Positions 26,901-35,748 of a DNA stretch of 64,000 nucleotides are shown piece by piece (position 1 is the first letter of the stretch; every line of letters starts with the position of its first letter). The notes beneath the pieces are model-generated. The model searched no databases. It was not told where the DNA came from and saw only the letters and a list, made by a program, of their open reading frames with translations. The position numbers and the translations under genes were made by a program. Source of the DNA: Brotonthovivens ammoniilytica (GTDB taxonomy: Bacteria > Bacillota > Clostridia > Lachnospirales > Lachnospiraceae); contig NZ_JAOQJQ010000001.1 of the NCBI RefSeq assembly GCF_025566885.1, positions 868,001-932,000 of the forward strand. The letters run 5' to 3'.

Positions 26901-26987
26901 TGCAAAAGCAGTCATGCTCATACAGCTGCCTGCCATACCTGCCGCCAGCACCCAGGCTAACATTTGTTTTGATTTGTTTCTTTTCAT
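23907..26987 (-). CDS. Wall-anchored CUB-domain surface protein
   Basis: A 1026-residue secreted protein with a signal peptide ending at MTAFAKD. Residues about 45-135 form a CUB-like domain (ANGVYVTFNKDTNVESGYDF ... WGFKVDSIE). Residues about 340-460 are a module resembling the molybdopterin (sulfite-oxidase) fold (QCGMTGFRTFSGNGVSLNDL and the following LLKEAG). Residues about 610-665 are a Listeria-Bacteroides repeat (GYVFGGWYTDEE ... LYAKW). A spacer rich in Asn, Gly and Ser leads to SPKTGD, a hydrophobic segment and RKRKPVK, a sortase signal of the (S/N)PKTG type. It stands between DUF364 and the giant protease. A ligand-display or adhesion role is inferred. Confidence 0.8.
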   Translation of the reverse strand: MKRNKSKQMLAWVLAAGMAGSCMSMTAFAKDAPALPESSHDYDKNHDQTWSYTAENAANGVYVTFNKDTNVESGYDFIYVLDGNGNEIGKYTGTELAGKTVYVPTATVQIRLTSDQSGNAWGFKVDSIEACGEKVDLARVGSVDEIAPVEAGEEISVVVRVNGKELVQDTDYKVTYDSSQVGNSSATITGTGKYEGTLSADFHVYDDDNKVEGAKVKSAQSSLRLTSEKGSARIQFENIGSAWASSIESVTLKPVNKDGSPTVAEDAYPNGPKEITLTKDQISVSGNYLTFERTAENPVVYVMEGHEPLAVTGRWSTVTYPQSQIYEVTVKAKGYEDSVGETTWYTGTAPAFSIIEDQDGNPDTTADQVVVKSWSSDDMKAMSEFLNGSSQCGMTGFRTFSGNGVSLNDLLKEAGVTVSDDDYFLLDTSDHYGNNFTYDELFNTTRYFLSTIYDDDFADYYDSLVSDGGDADAGSTIALRRYLAEKCLEKDSTVDPSICTEYEEDLISGDAIRDAELPTAANTNLNPLIAYENQFRFVYGIALTKDECDVTFDTQGGSEVEDQTVLSHLMTSTSNTTIKSSYWANSLVIYRGAGEEYKTEPSTAAETISVPETPEKEGYVFGGWYTDEECTAGNKFDFRANDSTVDQDTTLYAKWIKEDAAVSVTDFDITNAEHDDADGELNQTIIATLTFSEDIKLTSDDLSKDLLITIAGGDVNNTARDITYEVKNGNQLVITMVSNDWAAIYNGMLSVQEAAGGITHIVAADDSSKTVVVPNQESRIPIGIVLNNDAVAGTDKTAASTYVSVAHKANMRGMYFFELVSIVDGEETVIGSGVSHAHNFSTTVDEAAIAQAMAEAVNGEGFDGYSAVYKEGDTSFVVTADKAVKGQVLAMRMMEDDAAINYAHAPSDVVVENRVEATEKTDGSYDNVTYCTFCKQELDRETIAIPATGTNDPSDNQKPGTSDPSDNQNGNGSGNQNVNGSGNGSNNQSSVSPKTGDNSMAGVWTAVFAAAGVGAAAAFRKRKPVK

Positions 26988-27105
26988 ATGTTCCTCCTTT
27001 TGTTTTATTTATATCAACAGCCTCTGCGCCAATTTCGTATCAATTAAATGATTCAGGACAATGATACAGATACGAAAAGATGCGAAAAAGCCGTTCATAC
27101 CGTTT

Positions 27106-27849
27106 TTAATCTGCGAAACAGAGACGTTTCCATCCCATTAATGCCGCCGCCCCGGCAGCGGTTGTTCCGTAAAACAGAACTTCCTTTCCAATATCCAGGA
27201 AATTTACAATGGAACCATTTCCCAGGGTGCTTCCTGTACAGAGCACAAGATCTGCCCATTTTAGTACAGTAGATTCATAATCTTTGATTCCGTCCAGCAC
27301 TTCTACGCCGTAACGGACATCTCCCACATTCTCCGGGTCCAGATCAAGCACCCGCACCTGATCAAACCGCTGAGAAATCCGTTCCAGAATCGCCGGCTGA
27401 TATCCGATCTGTGCAATTTTTATATTTCCATAAGTCTCCCAAAGGTAGTCTGCTGCCTTCACAGCACAATCCTCCGGCCCGTTATCTTTACAGTGAATGG
27501 ACATCTCACACATCTGAAACCTTCGCATCACTGCATTTAGTACCGCAATAAAAATGCCCCGGTCATAATCATTGTTTAAAATATCCAGTTCCAGCACCTC
27601 TTTGATACTTCCCCCGAACACTGCCGGAGTATTGGTAAATGCCTGTCCGATTCCCCCCTCAAACTCAGCCTGTATCATAATATCCCGGCCGGAAAGAATG
27701 GGAAAATCCTTCCTCTCTGTGTCTCCTATGGCCTCCTGGGGCGACAGTGCACGGCAGCTTACCTTTACACTTTTCTCCAGCAGTCCCTGCTCTTTGACAA
27801 TCTTTTCAAATTTCTCTTTTAATGTCTGAAATAATGCTTCTTTTGTCAT
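27106..27849 (-). CDS. DUF364 / DUF4213 putative heavy-metal-chelation protein
   Basis: A 247-residue cytoplasmic protein of the DUF4213-DUF364 pair. The N-terminal half holds GGIGQAFTNTPAVFGGSIKE. The C-terminal half has a Rossmann-like core (KIAQIGYQPAILERI, VRVLDLDPENVG, LVLCTGSTLGNGSI). The family is described as a putative metal-chelation domain and repeatedly stands with FecCD-type ABC importers, as here, where it follows the ATPase gene by 13 bases. It may accept or modify the imported metal-ligand complex. Its exact activity is unknown. Confidence 0.8.
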   Translation of the reverse strand: MTKEALFQTLKEKFEKIVKEQGLLEKSVKVSCRALSPQEAIGDTERKDFPILSGRDIMIQAEFEGGIGQAFTNTPAVFGGSIKEVLELDILNNDYDRGIFIAVLNAVMRRFQMCEMSIHCKDNGPEDCAVKAADYLWETYGNIKIAQIGYQPAILERISQRFDQVRVLDLDPENVGDVRYGVEVLDGIKDYESTVLKWADLVLCTGSTLGNGSIVNFLDIGKEVLFYGTTAAGAAALMGWKRLCFAD

Positions 27850-27862
27850 GTTTTACCCTCTC

Positions 27863-28657
27863 TTACTCTGTCAGACGGGTCAGTATCTGATACTGCACCT
27901 TCTGATCTTCTAATTCTGTTTTCTGAATTCTGGCATTTAGATGATACATCCGTTTCAGCAGATCCTCTGTAATAATATCCTCTGCCGCACCTTTTTGAAA
28001 TCTGGTTTCGCTCTCCACAGCCAGCACAGAGGCATCCGTCAAAAATGCATGATCCGGCTGATGGGAGGTAAAGCAGACACCGATTCCTTCCCGGGCAAGT
28101 TTTTTGATTTCTTTTAACATCCGCATCTGATTGCCAAAATCCAAATTGGATGACGGCTCATCCATTAATATATATTTTGCCTGCTGTGTCAGCGCCCTTG
28201 CAATAAGTACCAGCTGGCGTTCTCCACCGCTGATCTGTGTATAAATCTCATTTCTCATGGACAAAATCCCCATACGCTCCATCATCTCACAGGCAATCTT
28301 TTCATCCTCTGCTTTTGGGGACGAAAAACTGGAAACATGAGCCCCCCTGCCCATGAGTACTACATCAAATACCGTATAGGGAAAGGGCGGTGTATGATAC
28401 TGAGGCACATAGGCGATCTGCTTTGCAAGCTCCGGCCTCGATAAACTGCTGACAGAAACCCCGTCAATGAGAATTTCTCCTCCCAGCAGCGGAAGAAACC
28501 CAAGAATTGTCCGATACATTGTGGTCTTTCCAATTCCGTTGGCTCCCAGTATGCACAAAAGCTCTCCTGGTTCCAGGGAAAATGACAGGCCGTCAATTAC
28601 GACTTTTTTTTGATTCTTTCCTGCATAGCCCAGTACAGCCTGTTTTAGTTCCAGCAT
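27863..28657 (-). CDS. FecE/BtuD-type ABC importer ATPase
   Basis: A 264-residue ATPase with Walker A GANGIGKTT (about 37-45), Q-loop YVPQYHTPPFPYTVFDVV, signature ISGGERQLVLIARAL, Walker B YILMDEPSSNLD and a TSHQPDH switch His. The region between Q-loop and signature (VVLMGRGAH) is characteristic of siderophore, haem and cobalamin importers. It works with the FecCD permease and binding lipoprotein encoded just upstream. Confidence 0.92.
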   Translation of the reverse strand: MLELKQAVLGYAGKNQKKVVIDGLSFSLEPGELLCILGANGIGKTTMYRTILGFLPLLGGEILIDGVSVSSLSRPELAKQIAYVPQYHTPPFPYTVFDVVLMGRGAHVSSFSSPKAEDEKIACEMMERMGILSMRNEIYTQISGGERQLVLIARALTQQAKYILMDEPSSNLDFGNQMRMLKEIKKLAREGIGVCFTSHQPDHAFLTDASVLAVESETRFQKGAAEDIITEDLLKRMYHLNARIQKTELEDQKVQYQILTRLTE

Positions 28658-28666
28658 ATCAAACTC

Positions 28667-30076
28667 CTATTCCTTTGGACTTTCCCTGTTGAGAATCAGT
28701 GAAGCTTCCTCCCGGGTCAATGGATAATCATAAAACTTCTCATAAAACGCCATAACCTCAGACTCCATATCCAGATCTTTAAACAAATCCGGATGAAGGA
28801 TTTTTGCCATATTCATCACAAGAAGAATTTTCTGAAGCCCCATATCCCAGTAAAACACACCGGAAGGGCTCATATAAATCTGTCCGTTTTTTACAGCATT
28901 CAATGTTTTGTAAGTAGACTTGCCGCTGATTTCTGCTTTCAGCTCTTCTACCGTCTCTCCGTCATTCATGCCGCCGTGATCCAGAAAAATTACATCCGGA
29001 TTCCAGGACATCAGCTGCTCATAATTAATCTGGGAACGGTTTCCTGCTTCTAGTTCTTTTGAAACCGGAACACCACCGGCCGCCTCAATGACTTCCATAA
29101 TATCGGAATACTTTCCGTATGTGGTAAGTACATCCACTCCGGCATAATAAACTTTAGGCTTTTCTTCTTCCGGAATCTGATCTGTCCGTTCTTTGATAAA
29201 AGCCAGCTTCTGATCAAAATAGCTGCAGTATTTTTCTGCCCGGACCACCGCCTCATCTCCCAGTGTATCCCCATAAGCGCGAACCTGCTTTTTCAAATCC
29301 TCAAGGGTCTCTCCGGACTGCCCGGACAGGGCTGCAACACCTGCCTGATTCAGCTGATTCAGCTCATTCTCCCTGGGAAACGTATAAACAATATCCGGGT
29401 TATAATTCATCAGCTCTTCAAAATTCACAGATGTATGTACATTTACAAGCATCGGCACATCTTTAATCCGTTTAAATACTTTCTCTGCCCACGGAAAATC
29501 CGCTGTCTGGACATCCGCACGGACGACAATTTTATCTTCCGCGCCAAGCATTGTTAAAAGCTCATAGGAGGGACCATAGACTGCTGCAAGCCGCTGTGGA
29601 TTTTCCGGAAAATCTACGGTTCCTGATTCGGTACTCTGACTGTTTCCCGACAGTACCGGCACTTCCCTTCCTTTTGCCGTTCCGCTCATGGTAAGCCCTG
29701 CCGGACCGGTAATTCCTTTTATAGATTCTACACTGCCGGGAGTTTTCTCCCTTAACAGAACCGTCTCACCGTCATTGCTGACCACTTCCCACAAATCATC
29801 TGCCCGGGTCACCACATCTTCAATGGCCTGTGCCGTTTCTTGTGCATCTGCTCCTACATACAGATGCACCGGCTGATCTGCACAGGTTCCGCAGCTGTTG
29901 CTGGCAAGATCTTTATATACATTAATATTAAAATCCAAAAACTCAATCACTCCGGGTTCTGTCACAGAACCGGATACGTTAATCTCATATTCCAGCTGCT
30001 GTCTGCCGCAGCCCATAAGCCCCAGACAAACCAGAGACATTACGCCGGCAGCCAGAACAATCATAAATTTTTTCAA
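28667..30076 (-). CDS. ABC metal-chelate binding lipoprotein with an N-terminal extension
   Basis: A 470-residue lipoprotein (LGLMGCG lipobox). The C-terminal ~320 residues are a helical-backbone binding protein of the FecB/BtuF type (RLAAVYGPSYELLTMLGAED, FEELMNYNPDIVYTFP, WNPDVIFLDHGGMND). Ahead of it is an extra domain of about 110 residues with a CGTC pair, not usual for the family. The start is best read as TTG at 30076: AGAGGG lies eight bases upstream and the TTG overlaps the TGA of the permease gene (TTGA), giving translational coupling. The next ATG is at 30064. The ligand is unknown. Confidence 0.85.
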   Translation of the reverse strand: MKKFMIVLAAGVMSLVCLGLMGCGRQQLEYEINVSGSVTEPGVIEFLDFNINVYKDLASNSCGTCADQPVHLYVGADAQETAQAIEDVVTRADDLWEVVSNDGETVLLREKTPGSVESIKGITGPAGLTMSGTAKGREVPVLSGNSQSTESGTVDFPENPQRLAAVYGPSYELLTMLGAEDKIVVRADVQTADFPWAEKVFKRIKDVPMLVNVHTSVNFEELMNYNPDIVYTFPRENELNQLNQAGVAALSGQSGETLEDLKKQVRAYGDTLGDEAVVRAEKYCSYFDQKLAFIKERTDQIPEEEKPKVYYAGVDVLTTYGKYSDIMEVIEAAGGVPVSKELEAGNRSQINYEQLMSWNPDVIFLDHGGMNDGETVEELKAEISGKSTYKTLNAVKNGQIYMSPSGVFYWDMGLQKILLVMNMAKILHPDLFKDLDMESEVMAFYEKFYDYPLTREEASLILNRESPKE

Positions 30077-31104
30077 GATAAAAACCCTCTCTTTCCCTTT
30101 GCCAGCAGCGCTACAAATACAGGAGCGCCGATCATGGCTGTCAAGATTCCGATAGGAAGATCCTGAGCTGTGATACATCTGGCCGCATCGTCCACCAGCA
30201 GCAAAAATACACTTCCCAGTACCGCCGCACAGGGCAGCATTTTTTTATAATCCGGCCCCACAAACATCCGGGCAAAATGCGGAACAATCAGTCCCGCCCA
30301 TCCGATCATGCCCCCCACGGCAACTGATGAGGCTGTCATAAATGTGGCACACACAATGATAATTCCCCGGCATCGTTTTACGGAAACTCCTAAAGATTCC
30401 GCTTCATCGGCCCCCAAAGAGAGCAGATTCATTCTCCAGCGAAGCAAAAACAGGATGACAGTGCCGGCCAGAACCGGTACTGCTAAAAAAAGCACATCCG
30501 GGGCTGTCACATATGTAAGTCCCCCCATAAGCCAGAAAGCAATGGACGGCATCGTATCAAAAGGATCCGCCACATATTTCACAATGGAAATAAAGGCCTG
30601 GAACAGTGCCCCCACTACAATGCCGGACAAAACCAGCAGAATGGGACTCTGGTCCATACCGCCGCTGACTTTTTTGCTGATCAGACAGGTCAAAAGTACA
30701 GAAACAAGTCCAAAACCAAAGGATAGAAACTGCACGCCAATGGCAGGGATGCCCAGCAGAAAGCCCAAAGCCGCACCAAATCCTGCACCGGCTGAGGCGC
30801 CTAATAGATCCGGCGAAACCATTGGATTTCGAAAAATCCCCTGGTAAGATGCGCCGGAAACGGCCAATGCGCAGCCAATCAGCACAGCAGCCAGGATTCT
30901 TGGCAGTCTGGACTGAAACAATACGGTAGCTGCCGCCTCATACTGATCTCCCACTCCGGATACCGCTTCTTTGATCACACCTGCAAATTCCTCCAGGGGA
31001 ATGGCAAATCTTCCGGTAATAATGGAAAACAGCACCAGCAAAATTAGTATCAGAATCAGGAGCGGCAAAAACCACTGCCTTTTTTTCTCTTTCCCATTTT
31101 CCAT
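30073..31104 (-). CDS. FecCD-family ABC importer permease
   Basis: A 343-residue permease with about nine or ten membrane helices, SRLPRILAAVLIGCALAVSG ahead of YQGIFRNPMVSPDLLGAS (the hallmark of iron-siderophore/haem/B12 permeases), and GMIGWAGLIVPHFARM forming the ATPase coupling helix. The single gene implies a homodimer. It starts eight bases after the exporter-type permease gene, so its ribosome site is inside that gene. Confidence 0.92.
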   Translation of the reverse strand: MENGKEKKRQWFLPLLILILILLVLFSIITGRFAIPLEEFAGVIKEAVSGVGDQYEAAATVLFQSRLPRILAAVLIGCALAVSGASYQGIFRNPMVSPDLLGASAGAGFGAALGFLLGIPAIGVQFLSFGFGLVSVLLTCLISKKVSGGMDQSPILLVLSGIVVGALFQAFISIVKYVADPFDTMPSIAFWLMGGLTYVTAPDVLFLAVPVLAGTVILFLLRWRMNLLSLGADEAESLGVSVKRCRGIIIVCATFMTASSVAVGGMIGWAGLIVPHFARMFVGPDYKKMLPCAAVLGSVFLLLVDDAARCITAQDLPIGILTAMIGAPVFVALLAKGKRGFLS

Positions 31105-31112
31105 ACTGCAAT

Positions 31113-33314
31113 TTATCCTTTCACATAGTCCGGCACATACTGCTGGGGCAGAAACAAATACGTATACCGGTCTGAACCTTTACATTTTACAGCTGCTAAA
31201 AATCCGCCTTTGCTCATGTAATATCCATTCCTCAGGCCCGGCAGTATTCCCTGAATTTCCTCCGGCTCTGTCAAAGTATATTTAGTGCCAAAATCTTTTT
31301 GTATTATAAATTCATCTAAAGACTCAGAAACGTAAGACATAAAATACATGCCCATAGGATAGGTCATGCCATTCATCCCCATATATGGATCAAATCTCTG
31401 AAGAGTGATGCTTTCAATCTCAGCGGACGTATCTTCCACCAGTTCTAAAAGCTCATGCTCCTTCAGCCACTGCATTGTATACTGATCTGCATCCGTCAGA
31501 TACAAAAATGCATTATCCAGATTATAAGCATAATGCTCACAGTCGTACTCTCCGTTCTGGGAAAACATCAGGACAGCTTTTGTTTCATCTTTGCTGAAAT
31601 ACTGCTGCTGCAAATCTTTTTCCTTCCTGTCTTTAGCCGCCGCTGTAAGCAGTTCCTCCCGTTCTTCCTCTGTTAGTTCCACCTGATAAGTAGAAGTAAA
31701 CAATGGATCCGATACATAGAGCACACCGTTTTCATATGCGCTGTCCGCCCAGATCATTTCCTCACTTTCCCGAAACGCCCCCATCAGCAGATCACTCTGC
31801 TGCTTCTTTTGGCTTTCGCTGTCTTCTAGAGATAATATAGATTCCAGCTGGGCCATGGATGCCCGGTCATAATACCAGACATATTCTTTCCCTTTCCCGT
31901 CTGTATATTGGAAAACAATATCGTAGGGCACCACTGTCTCCTCAAAATTATCTTCATTATAGGCAAGCTCCTGACTCCCCTGCCGGACAAAGGTTCTTTG
32001 AATATTTTTAACTAGCTCTGTTTCCTCTGAGGAATCAAATACCATCTCACTGGTAAGATAATATCCTCTGCCGGTACTGCTTCCGTTAGCCGGCCAGGCT
32101 AAAAGGGAAGGATTTCCCACATAACTGATGCTTGCTTCTTTGACAGGTTCCTTTTCTAAAAAACGTTCCGTCTGTCCAAACAATCCGGTGGCACACCAGA
32201 GGGTCAGCACAAAAACAATCCCTTCCTGAAGGCTGATGGAAAAGACATATTTTCTGAAGCTCATCCCGTAAGAAAACAACACTTTTCTCCAGAACAGCTG
32301 AACCACAAATAAAGATGCAAAGGAAAACAAAATTGCAAGTCCCTGGCTGAAGGAATATAAAAAGCTGAAAATCTGCGCAAAGATTAAAAATCCCGTAAGA
32401 CCTACCAACCATTCTGAAAGCCAGCGGTTCGTTCCCGCAATCCCTGCTGACTCCGCCTTTCGATGCTTGATCAGATACAGTGCCAGCACAAGAAGAAGTA
32501 CTGCTGCCGTCCCCCAGCATACAAGAAGCTTTCCCTCTACCGCATCCGGAACCGCCTGTTCCATGGGACGGTAAAACTTTGCATGTGTTTTTAGTTCCTT
32601 ATAAAAAAACTGTAAGGGATTCAGAAAAGAAAACCGGCTGACTAGATCTTCCCGAATATAGGACGCATCCCCATAAGAGGATGCCCCCCAGGCATTTCCC
32701 CAGTACAGTGTCCGGAATAATGCATTGATACTATAGCAGACTGCTGTGGGAGCACCTGCAATCCCCGCCCAGTATAAAATACTTTCCGCCAGCGTTCCTG
32801 CCGCACAGCTGACGCAGATACTGATGCCAAAGCTGATTACCGCGGTGACAAAAATTCCAAGGGCCGCATACACGCCATCCCGGATTAGTCCCTCATAGGT
32901 TCCAAGAGCCTTCAGATTCAGCAGTATGGAACAAAACATGGGGACGCCAATTCCAAGGAACAACACTAAAATCCCATACAGACACCGGTTAAAAAACAGT
33001 TGAGGCCGTGTCATGCCCAAGGATAAAAATATGGTGGTCTCTTTTTTATCCTGCAGGAAACGAAACAGGGTGCATCCTGTAAGCATTCCCATAAGCACAG
33101 CCCCGCCAAGTACCGGAATCAGGGCCTGATCATGAATAAACCGAAATTTCATCTGTTCATGGGTCACTTCAATATTAAAAATCGAATCCCCGGGCAGTCC
33201 CGCTGTAGAAAAAGGAATCAACAGCAAAAACAGTGCAATGGTCACAATAAAAAGCCAGTAATACTTACTCAGCACATATGTAAAATCATGTAATAAAACT
33301 CTTTTGTTACTCAA
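31113..33314 (-). CDS. ABC-2-like permease with large extracellular region (DUF6449-like)
   Basis: About 733 residues. The N-terminal half has some eight membrane helices (IVTIALFLLLIPFS, LSLGMTRPQLFFNRCL, LLVLALYLI). After a last helix near residue 375 comes a soluble, Glu/Gln-rich extracellular domain of about 350 residues. It resembles Firmicutes YtrC/D-type permeases with a C-terminal DUF6449 domain. No ATG is near the N-terminus. TTG at 33314 has GGGAG seven bases upstream and overlaps the end of the ATPase gene; a TTG at 33332 is less well placed. It pairs with the ATPase at 33307. Function as exporter or sensor is unknown. Confidence 0.78.
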   Translation of the reverse strand: MSNKRVLLHDFTYVLSKYYWLFIVTIALFLLLIPFSTAGLPGDSIFNIEVTHEQMKFRFIHDQALIPVLGGAVLMGMLTGCTLFRFLQDKKETTIFLSLGMTRPQLFFNRCLYGILVLFLGIGVPMFCSILLNLKALGTYEGLIRDGVYAALGIFVTAVISFGISICVSCAAGTLAESILYWAGIAGAPTAVCYSINALFRTLYWGNAWGASSYGDASYIREDLVSRFSFLNPLQFFYKELKTHAKFYRPMEQAVPDAVEGKLLVCWGTAAVLLLVLALYLIKHRKAESAGIAGTNRWLSEWLVGLTGFLIFAQIFSFLYSFSQGLAILFSFASLFVVQLFWRKVLFSYGMSFRKYVFSISLQEGIVFVLTLWCATGLFGQTERFLEKEPVKEASISYVGNPSLLAWPANGSSTGRGYYLTSEMVFDSSEETELVKNIQRTFVRQGSQELAYNEDNFEETVVPYDIVFQYTDGKGKEYVWYYDRASMAQLESILSLEDSESQKKQQSDLLMGAFRESEEMIWADSAYENGVLYVSDPLFTSTYQVELTEEEREELLTAAAKDRKEKDLQQQYFSKDETKAVLMFSQNGEYDCEHYAYNLDNAFLYLTDADQYTMQWLKEHELLELVEDTSAEIESITLQRFDPYMGMNGMTYPMGMYFMSYVSESLDEFIIQKDFGTKYTLTEPEEIQGILPGLRNGYYMSKGGFLAAVKCKGSDRYTYLFLPQQYVPDYVKG

Positions 33315-34200
33315 AAACTTTCTCCCAGTCAACGTTTTTCTCTCTCCGTTCTTTTCGGAAAAACTCTTCCAGCTGAATTGGCCGGATTTCTTTTACCACT
33401 GCGCCGATTTCATTCAGGCGGCGCCTGGCCTCATCTCCCGGCGCCTCTATTACGCAGGTATATTCCTGCTCCTTCTGCTCTAAAATCACAGCGGAAAGCC
33501 TGCCAATATCTGCCGATGCATCCGGCAGCAAAAAGCTGCAGGTGCAGTAGTGCTGATGCATCCAGTCCAAAGATTCATTATAAATAAGCTCTCCTTCATT
33601 CAGCATTCCAATCCGGTCTGCCAGATGCTCCAGCTCCAGCAGATTATGAGAAGATACTACAACCAGCGCCTGCTCCTTTCGGGCATAGAAACAGATCATG
33701 TCCTTCATCAGCTGGCGCATCGTCACATCCAGGCCGTCAAAGGCCTCATCCAAAAACAAATACTTTGCCCGGGAAGAAAATGCCAGAATCAGCCCCGCCT
33801 GGCGCTGCATTCCTTTGGAAAAACGGCTGATTTTCATTCCTGTATTCATACCCAGAAGATTCACCAGATTCTGAAACGTCTGATCATTCCAGTCCGGATA
33901 ATACCCCCGGTAAAACTTCTGCATCTGCTTTAAAGAAGCCTGATGAAAATGGGTGGATTCTTCCGTCATAAAAAAACACTGCCGTTTTATATCCGCATGT
34001 TCATAAACCAGCTGATCCTGAATACGGATTTCTCCTGCATCCGGACGGTAAATCCCGCACATCATTTTTAATAAGGTAGTTTTCCCCACCCCATTGTAGC
34101 CGATGAGTCCGTAAATCTCTCCCTCTTCTGCCTGAAAGGAAATGTCCGATAAGACATTAAAATCGCCAAAGCTTTTCGTAATACCTTTCACTTCCAACAT
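33307..34200 (-). CDS. ABC transporter ATPase paired with the DUF6449-like permease
   Basis: A 297-residue ATPase of the YtrB/CcmA type: Walker A GYNGVGKTT (about 35-43), a degenerate signature FSKGMQRQAGLILAF, Walker B YLFLDEAFDGLD, switch His in SSHNLLELEHLAD and an added C-terminal regulatory part. It starts two bases before the end of the intergenic space to the stalk-protein gene and overlaps the permease start by eight bases, so the two subunits are made together. Confidence 0.9.
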   Translation of the reverse strand: MLEVKGITKSFGDFNVLSDISFQAEEGEIYGLIGYNGVGKTTLLKMMCGIYRPDAGEIRIQDQLVYEHADIKRQCFFMTEESTHFHQASLKQMQKFYRGYYPDWNDQTFQNLVNLLGMNTGMKISRFSKGMQRQAGLILAFSSRAKYLFLDEAFDGLDVTMRQLMKDMICFYARKEQALVVVSSHNLLELEHLADRIGMLNEGELIYNESLDWMHQHYCTCSFLLPDASADIGRLSAVILEQKEQEYTCVIEAPGDEARRRLNEIGAVVKEIRPIQLEEFFRKERREKNVDWEKVFE

Positions 34201-34202
34201 GA

Positions 34203-35672
34203 TTATGATTTCCTCTTTTTAAAGATCACTGTCCCGAAGACTGCAGCTGCCGCAATTACCACAATAATAACTACAACTGCCGTTTTGCTGATTCCATCTG
34301 CTTGATCCACTGGCTGCGCCGCATTTTCCGGTTCCGCCGATGAGTCCGCAGCCCCATCAGAGGTTCCCTGTACAGACTCAAAAGCTTCTGTTGTCAAAAT
34401 ATATTTGGAACAATGTGTCAGACTCAAAGTCACATAACCGGCCTGAGGTTTGAGCCCTTCATTTACCAGAGACACTTCCCCGGTCTCTTCATCAAAATAA
34501 TACAGGTTTAATGTATCGGTATCCGAAAAGGTATCATTTAACCGTAAAAATACGGAAGCCTTTCCGGGAAGCTCCCCGTCATGTGCAAAGTCTATGTACA
34601 AAGAATCCTGATCTGTTCCATAGCTGCATCCGTCAAACGCACTAGAAGCTGTCTGAATCTGATAATCTATGTCCGCAGGATTTTTCACATCTGTGCCAAG
34701 AAACTCCCACGCATAAAGCACATTCTCAGAACCGTCTTTCATCTGAAAATCCACATATTCTTTCTTGCCTTTTATAGCTTCCAGTTCACTTTTTCCCATT
34801 TTCCCTGCTGTAATCTGTAAAAATGTGATTTTTCCCCGGTCGCTTTCTACCACGCTTTTATTCGTATCTCCAGTGTCATCTGTATTAGATTCTGTATCCG
34901 TACTTGTATCGGAATTGTCTGTGGAAGAACCGTTATTACTGCTGTTGTTCTGATTTACCGTGTCCGTCTTATTACCGGAATCTACCTTTGTGACTTTTCC
35001 GCTTCCGGAACTGTTATTTTTAGAGCTTCCATTTCCGGAGCTGCTGCCTGTCCCTGAGCTGTCAGAGCCGGAAGGCTTCTTTCCGTCACTGCTAGAAGAG
35101 CTTCCGCCGTCTGTTTTATCTGACGAAGGCTTGTCACTATCAGGCTTCTGGGAAGGCTTTGATTCAGATTTTGCCACTGTAACCTGTATGGTTTTTGCGT
35201 CGGAATTAGAAAACTGTCTTAAACATCCAACCACTGAAATGGTAGCCGTGCCTGGTGAAATACCTTTAATTGTAACTACACCATTACTGTATGAAGCTGT
35301 AGCTACACTGGTATTGCTGGATGACACTTCCGCATATGCCTTATAAGTTTTATACTTTGTGCCATTACATCTGCACTCACCATCATCTGTCAGGCAGTTT
35401 TTCTCTCCACAGCTTTGAGGGCATTCCGCCATACCGCAGCCTGGAAGCTGTTTATCACTTTTTGGTGACAGTGACACCGTAACCGATTCTGATTCTTTCT
35501 GTTTTAAAGATACTGAAGTTCTTCCCAGGCTGACCTTTACCGTTCCTCTGTCAAAATAAGCAGAAGACAGAAATGATGTCTGCGCACATACTAAAATCAC
35601 TGCCAGTACAAGACTGATATTCCGAATCCATCTTTTTTTGTTATTCTGTTTCTTCTTTTCCATCTCTTCCAT
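34203..35672 (-). CDS. Membrane-anchored surface protein with Cys-rich Ig-like domain and Ser-rich stalk
   Basis: A 489-residue exported protein: signal/anchor helix (about 15-40), a bacterial Ig-like (Big_2) domain (NTSVATASYSNGVVTIKGIS) carrying a Cys-rich insertion (GCGMAECPQSCGEKNC and GECRCNG, seven Cys within about 30 residues), a Ser/Asn/Asp-rich stalk (about 170-280), a globular C-terminal domain (TFLQITAGKMGKSELEAIKG ... THCSKYILTTE) and a final membrane helix with KKRKS. There is no xPxTG motif, so the helix itself anchors it. The cysteines could bind metal or form disulfides. It lies three bases before the ATPase gene. A second ATG at 35663 is an alternative start. Confidence 0.72.
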   Translation of the reverse strand: MEEMEKKKQNNKKRWIRNISLVLAVILVCAQTSFLSSAYFDRGTVKVSLGRTSVSLKQKESESVTVSLSPKSDKQLPGCGMAECPQSCGEKNCLTDDGECRCNGTKYKTYKAYAEVSSSNTSVATASYSNGVVTIKGISPGTATISVVGCLRQFSNSDAKTIQVTVAKSESKPSQKPDSDKPSSDKTDGGSSSSSDGKKPSGSDSSGTGSSSGNGSSKNNSSGSGKVTKVDSGNKTDTVNQNNSSNNGSSTDNSDTSTDTESNTDDTGDTNKSVVESDRGKITFLQITAGKMGKSELEAIKGKKEYVDFQMKDGSENVLYAWEFLGTDVKNPADIDYQIQTASSAFDGCSYGTDQDSLYIDFAHDGELPGKASVFLRLNDTFSDTDTLNLYYFDEETGEVSLVNEGLKPQAGYVTLSLTHCSKYILTTEAFESVQGTSDGAADSSAEPENAAQPVDQADGISKTAVVVIIVVIAAAAVFGTVIFKKRKS

Positions 35673-35748
35673 GTACTCCTTCTATGTTCCGCGGCCCTTT
35701 ATTCCGTTTATGAAAAGCCGTTTCATCCAGACTGTTTACCTGGGGCTG

